This document shows positions 6,300 to 8,100 of a DNA stretch of 8,100 nt, piece after piece. How positions within the stretch are numbered: position 1 is the stretch's first letter; each line of letters starts with the position of its first letter. Origin of the DNA: Gemmataceae bacterium. Lineage in GTDB: Bacteria; Planctomycetota; Planctomycetia; Gemmatales; Gemmataceae. A model generated the notes under the pieces. That model did not search any database and was not told the DNA's origin. It worked only from the letters and a program-made list of their open reading frames with translations. Location: the NCBI GenBank assembly GCA_025056835.1, contig JANWVS010000067.1:1-8100 (forward strand), in the 5' to 3' direction. Both the position numbers and the translations under genes were made by a program.

Positions 6300-7616
6300 T
6301 TACAACGATTCGCTCGCCGGCGCGGTTGTGCCGTGCAAGTGGCGTAGGGCCTTGTCGGCGATGTCGGTGCGCCAGAAAGCTCCTTGGAAGGAGATTTTGC
6401 CGACGGCAGAGTAGGCATTGCGTTTGGCGTCGGCGAGCGTATCTCCCAAGGCGGTAACACCGAGGACGCGGCCACCGTCGGTGACGACGTGGTTGGCGTC
6501 GATCTTCGTTCCGGCGTGGAAGACCTTGACGTCGGGCATCCTGGCGACATCCTCCAAACCGCGGATCAGTTTGCCCTTGGCATAGGGACCGGGATAGCCT
6601 TGGCTGGCCATGACGACGCACACGGCCGGCCGGGGGTCCCATTGCAGTCCTTCGGCAAAATCGCTTAGGCGGTCCTCGGCGGCGGCCAGCAGAAGCTCGA
6701 AGAGATCGGTCTTGAGACGCATCAGCACCGCTTGGGTCTCAGGGTCGCCGAAGCGGACGTTGTATTCCAACAGCCGCGGTCCCTGGTTCGTCACCATGAG
6801 GCCGGCGTACAGCACGCCGCGAAACGGCATCCGGCGCCGTTTCATGGCGTGAATCGTCGGCACCAAGGCATGGGCTTCGACCTCATCGAGGATGGCCGAG
6901 GTCCCCAGCGGAGCGGGACAATAGGCGCCCATGCCGCCGGTGTTGGGACCGGTATCGTTGTCGAAGACTCGTTTGTGGTCCTGGGCCGGGGCCAGCGTGA
7001 GGATCGTTCGCCCTGCGACGATCGCCAGCACGCTCAGCTCTTCGCCTTCGAGACGTTTTTCGATGACGATCTGTCGTCCTGCGGCGCGGCCGAATTCTTC
7101 GCGGACCATAATGCGTTCGATGGCTGCCAAGGCCTCGGCATGGGTGTCGCACACGATGACGCCCTTGCCGGCGGCCAAGCCGTCGGCCTTGACCACGACC
7201 GGATATTCACGGGTTTCGACGAAGCGTCGCGCTGGTTCGGGATGATCAAAGACGCGAAACTCGGCGGTCGGGACGTCGGCGTCGCGCATCAATTTCTTAC
7301 AAAAGACCTTGCTCGTCTCTAATTGGGCCGCCGCCTTGGTTGGCCCGAAGATTCGCAAACCTTCTTTTTGAAAATAATCGACGATGCCCAAGGCCAAGGG
7401 TTCTTCCGGTCCGACGACGGTCAGGCCGATTTCATTTTTCTTCGCAAACCGACAGAGTTCGTGGATGTCGTTGGCTTCGATCGGGACATTGACGCCGTCC
7501 TGGGCGGTGCCGGCGTTGCCGGGTGCACAAAAGACCTGGCTCACCCGGGGCGACTGCGCCAGCTTCCAGACCAGGGCATGTTCGCGCCCTCCTTTGCCGA
7601 CCACGAGAACATTCAT
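6300..7616 (-). CDS. purD: Phosphoribosylamine-glycine ligase (GAR synthetase)
   Basis: A 438-residue cytoplasmic ATP-grasp ligase, the second step of de novo purine synthesis: it joins glycine to 5-phosphoribosylamine using ATP. The length is normal and all parts are present: the N-domain start MNVLVVGKGGREHA (1-14), GPEEPLALGIVDYF (69-82), the ATP-binding VVKADGLAAGKGV (141-153), IEKRLEGEELS (185-195), PAQDHKRVFDNDTGPNTGGMGAY (210-232), the metal-binding LEYNVRFGDPETQ (283-295), and a C-terminal domain with ASQGYPG. The first glycine-loop residue is Lys (GKGGREHA) where many homologues have Asn. The start at 7616 is set by the family N-terminus, yet no Shine-Dalgarno sequence precedes it. 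A phosphatase gene ends 37 bp upstream on the same strand, so the two may be cotranscribed. glnA converges on it from the other side. Confidence 0.98.
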   Translation of the reverse strand: MNVLVVGKGGREHALVWKLAQSPRVSQVFCAPGNAGTAQDGVNVPIEANDIHELCRFAKKNEIGLTVVGPEEPLALGIVDYFQKEGLRIFGPTKAAAQLETSKVFCKKLMRDADVPTAEFRVFDHPEPARRFVETREYPVVVKADGLAAGKGVIVCDTHAEALAAIERIMVREEFGRAAGRQIVIEKRLEGEELSVLAIVAGRTILTLAPAQDHKRVFDNDTGPNTGGMGAYCPAPLGTSAILDEVEAHALVPTIHAMKRRRMPFRGVLYAGLMVTNQGPRLLEYNVRFGDPETQAVLMRLKTDLFELLLAAAEDRLSDFAEGLQWDPRPAVCVVMASQGYPGPYAKGKLIRGLEDVARMPDVKVFHAGTKIDANHVVTDGGRVLGVTALGDTLADAKRNAYSAVGKISFQGAFWRTDIADKALRHLHGTTAPASESL

Positions 7617-7653
7617 GCTGTCAGTCTATACAGACCCGGCGTGGCCGGCTTCG
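7617..7653 (-). other. Short phosphatase-purD spacer with two small dyads
   Basis: This 37-bp spacer contains a 5-bp stem with a 3-nt loop (CCGGC gtg GCCGG, 7636-7648) and next to it a near-palindrome GTCTATACAGAC (7624-7635). They occupy the place where a ribosome binding site for purD would be expected. No T-tract follows, so a terminator is not supported. Confidence 0.35.
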
Positions 7654-8100
7654 CTAGAGCGTGCCGACGCAGGCCAGCAGTTCCTGATGCGTGAGCGGCC
7701 GATCGCCGGGAAACAAGCAATAGCCGGCCGGCGCACCCAGCGCGTCGAGGATAAGCTGGCGATTGTTCGGAACGTGAAAGCCCTGCTCGCACGGGATGTG
7801 GCCGGTGATGATCCAGTCGGCGTCGACTTTGGCGAGGAAGGCTTCGACATTGGCTTGGCTGTGGTCGCGACTCCAAACCAGGCTATGGATGACGCCGCCG
7901 AGCCGAATTTCTTCCTCCGGCGTGTCGTCGCCCTCCAGCACGGCCAGGTCGAAGCGCGGCAAATACTTTGCCGAGGGATACGAGTGGCTGATGAAGACGC
8001 GATTGTCGGTCCGCAGCGCCAGATCGGCGACGGCAAAGAGTTCCAGGTAGGCGGCGTAAATCGCCTCGGCGTGGGGGCCGTAGGCCGTCGCAACACCGGT
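7654..8100 (-). CDS. PPP-family metallophosphatase (Ser/Thr phosphatase-like), N-terminal part outside the window
   Basis: The last 148 residues of a calcineurin-like phosphoesterase; the frame is open to the right edge. Counting from base 8100, RVFISHSYPS (His39) matches the fourth PPP motif (IFCCHGGLS in PP1), HSLVWSRD (71-78) matches the LLWSDP region, and ITGHIPCEQGF (His101) followed by NRQLILDALGAPAGYCLF matches the last motif and C-terminal strands (RAHQVVEDG ... APNYC in PP1). His39 and His101 would be metal ligands. The GDxHG, GDxVDRG and GNHE motifs must lie beyond the edge. Substrates may be phosphoproteins or diadenosine tetraphosphate; the visible part does not decide. A TTG at 7962 is not taken as the start because conserved sequence, including His39, continues upstream of it. 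The stop is TAG at 7656-7654, 37 bp before purD. Confidence 0.85.
   Translation of the reverse strand, partial: TGVATAYGPHAEAIYAAYLELFAVADLALRTDNRVFISHSYPSAKYLPRFDLAVLEGDDTPEEEIRLGGVIHSLVWSRDHSQANVEAFLAKVDADWIITGHIPCEQGFHVPNNRQLILDALGAPAGYCLFPGDRPLTHQELLACVGTL

Noticed and set aside
6732..7322. Open plus-strand frame of 196 codons opposite purD
   Set aside because: It is a shadow of the ATP-grasp coding region; no domain or ribosome binding site supports it.
7626..8096. Alternative minus-strand frame of 156 codons over the phosphatase
   Set aside because: It is Arg/Ser/Pro-rich without motifs, whereas the frame ending at 7654 carries the PPP His motifs and C-terminal strands.

Overview
The window looks like ordinary chromosomal DNA from a GC-rich bacterium, most probably a planctomycete (inferred). 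The reasons are an HslV with a longer than usual N-terminal propeptide, a Tat-exported protein of unknown function beside a large secreted S9 peptidase, widely spaced genes on both strands, and a short signal-peptide-like ORF of a style I associate with planctomycete genomes. No transposase, integrase, CRISPR array, tRNA, rRNA or phage gene is visible.

Layout from left to right. The 5' three quarters or more of hslV (minus strand) runs off the left edge. Upstream of it, on the same strand, is a complete secreted prolyl-oligopeptidase-family peptidase (530-2716). A 167-bp intergenic region separates it from a divergently transcribed, Tat-signal-bearing protein of unknown function (2884-4419, plus strand). 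Next, on the plus strand, is glnA, a type I glutamine synthetase with the adenylylation motif (4567-5982); a perfect 7-bp inverted repeat lies in its leader. glnA converges on purD (6300-7616, minus strand), the GAR synthetase of purine synthesis. In the 317-bp convergent gap is a possible small secreted-peptide ORF (6115-5873, minus), with a good ribosome binding site, whose 3' part is antisense to the end of glnA. Upstream of purD on the minus strand, 37 bp away, is the C-terminal part of a PPP-family metallophosphatase that enters from the right edge.

Functionally this is mainly housekeeping: protein quality control (HslV), extracytoplasmic proteolysis (S9 peptidase), nitrogen assimilation (GlnA) and purine biosynthesis (PurD, which consumes the phosphoribosylamine made from glutamine nitrogen). 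I see no defence island or clearly new multi-gene system. The most interesting items are the unrecognised Tat-exported helical protein, which contains an internal duplication around a His/Asn motif, the small ORF in the glnA/purD gap, and the inverted repeat in front of glnA.
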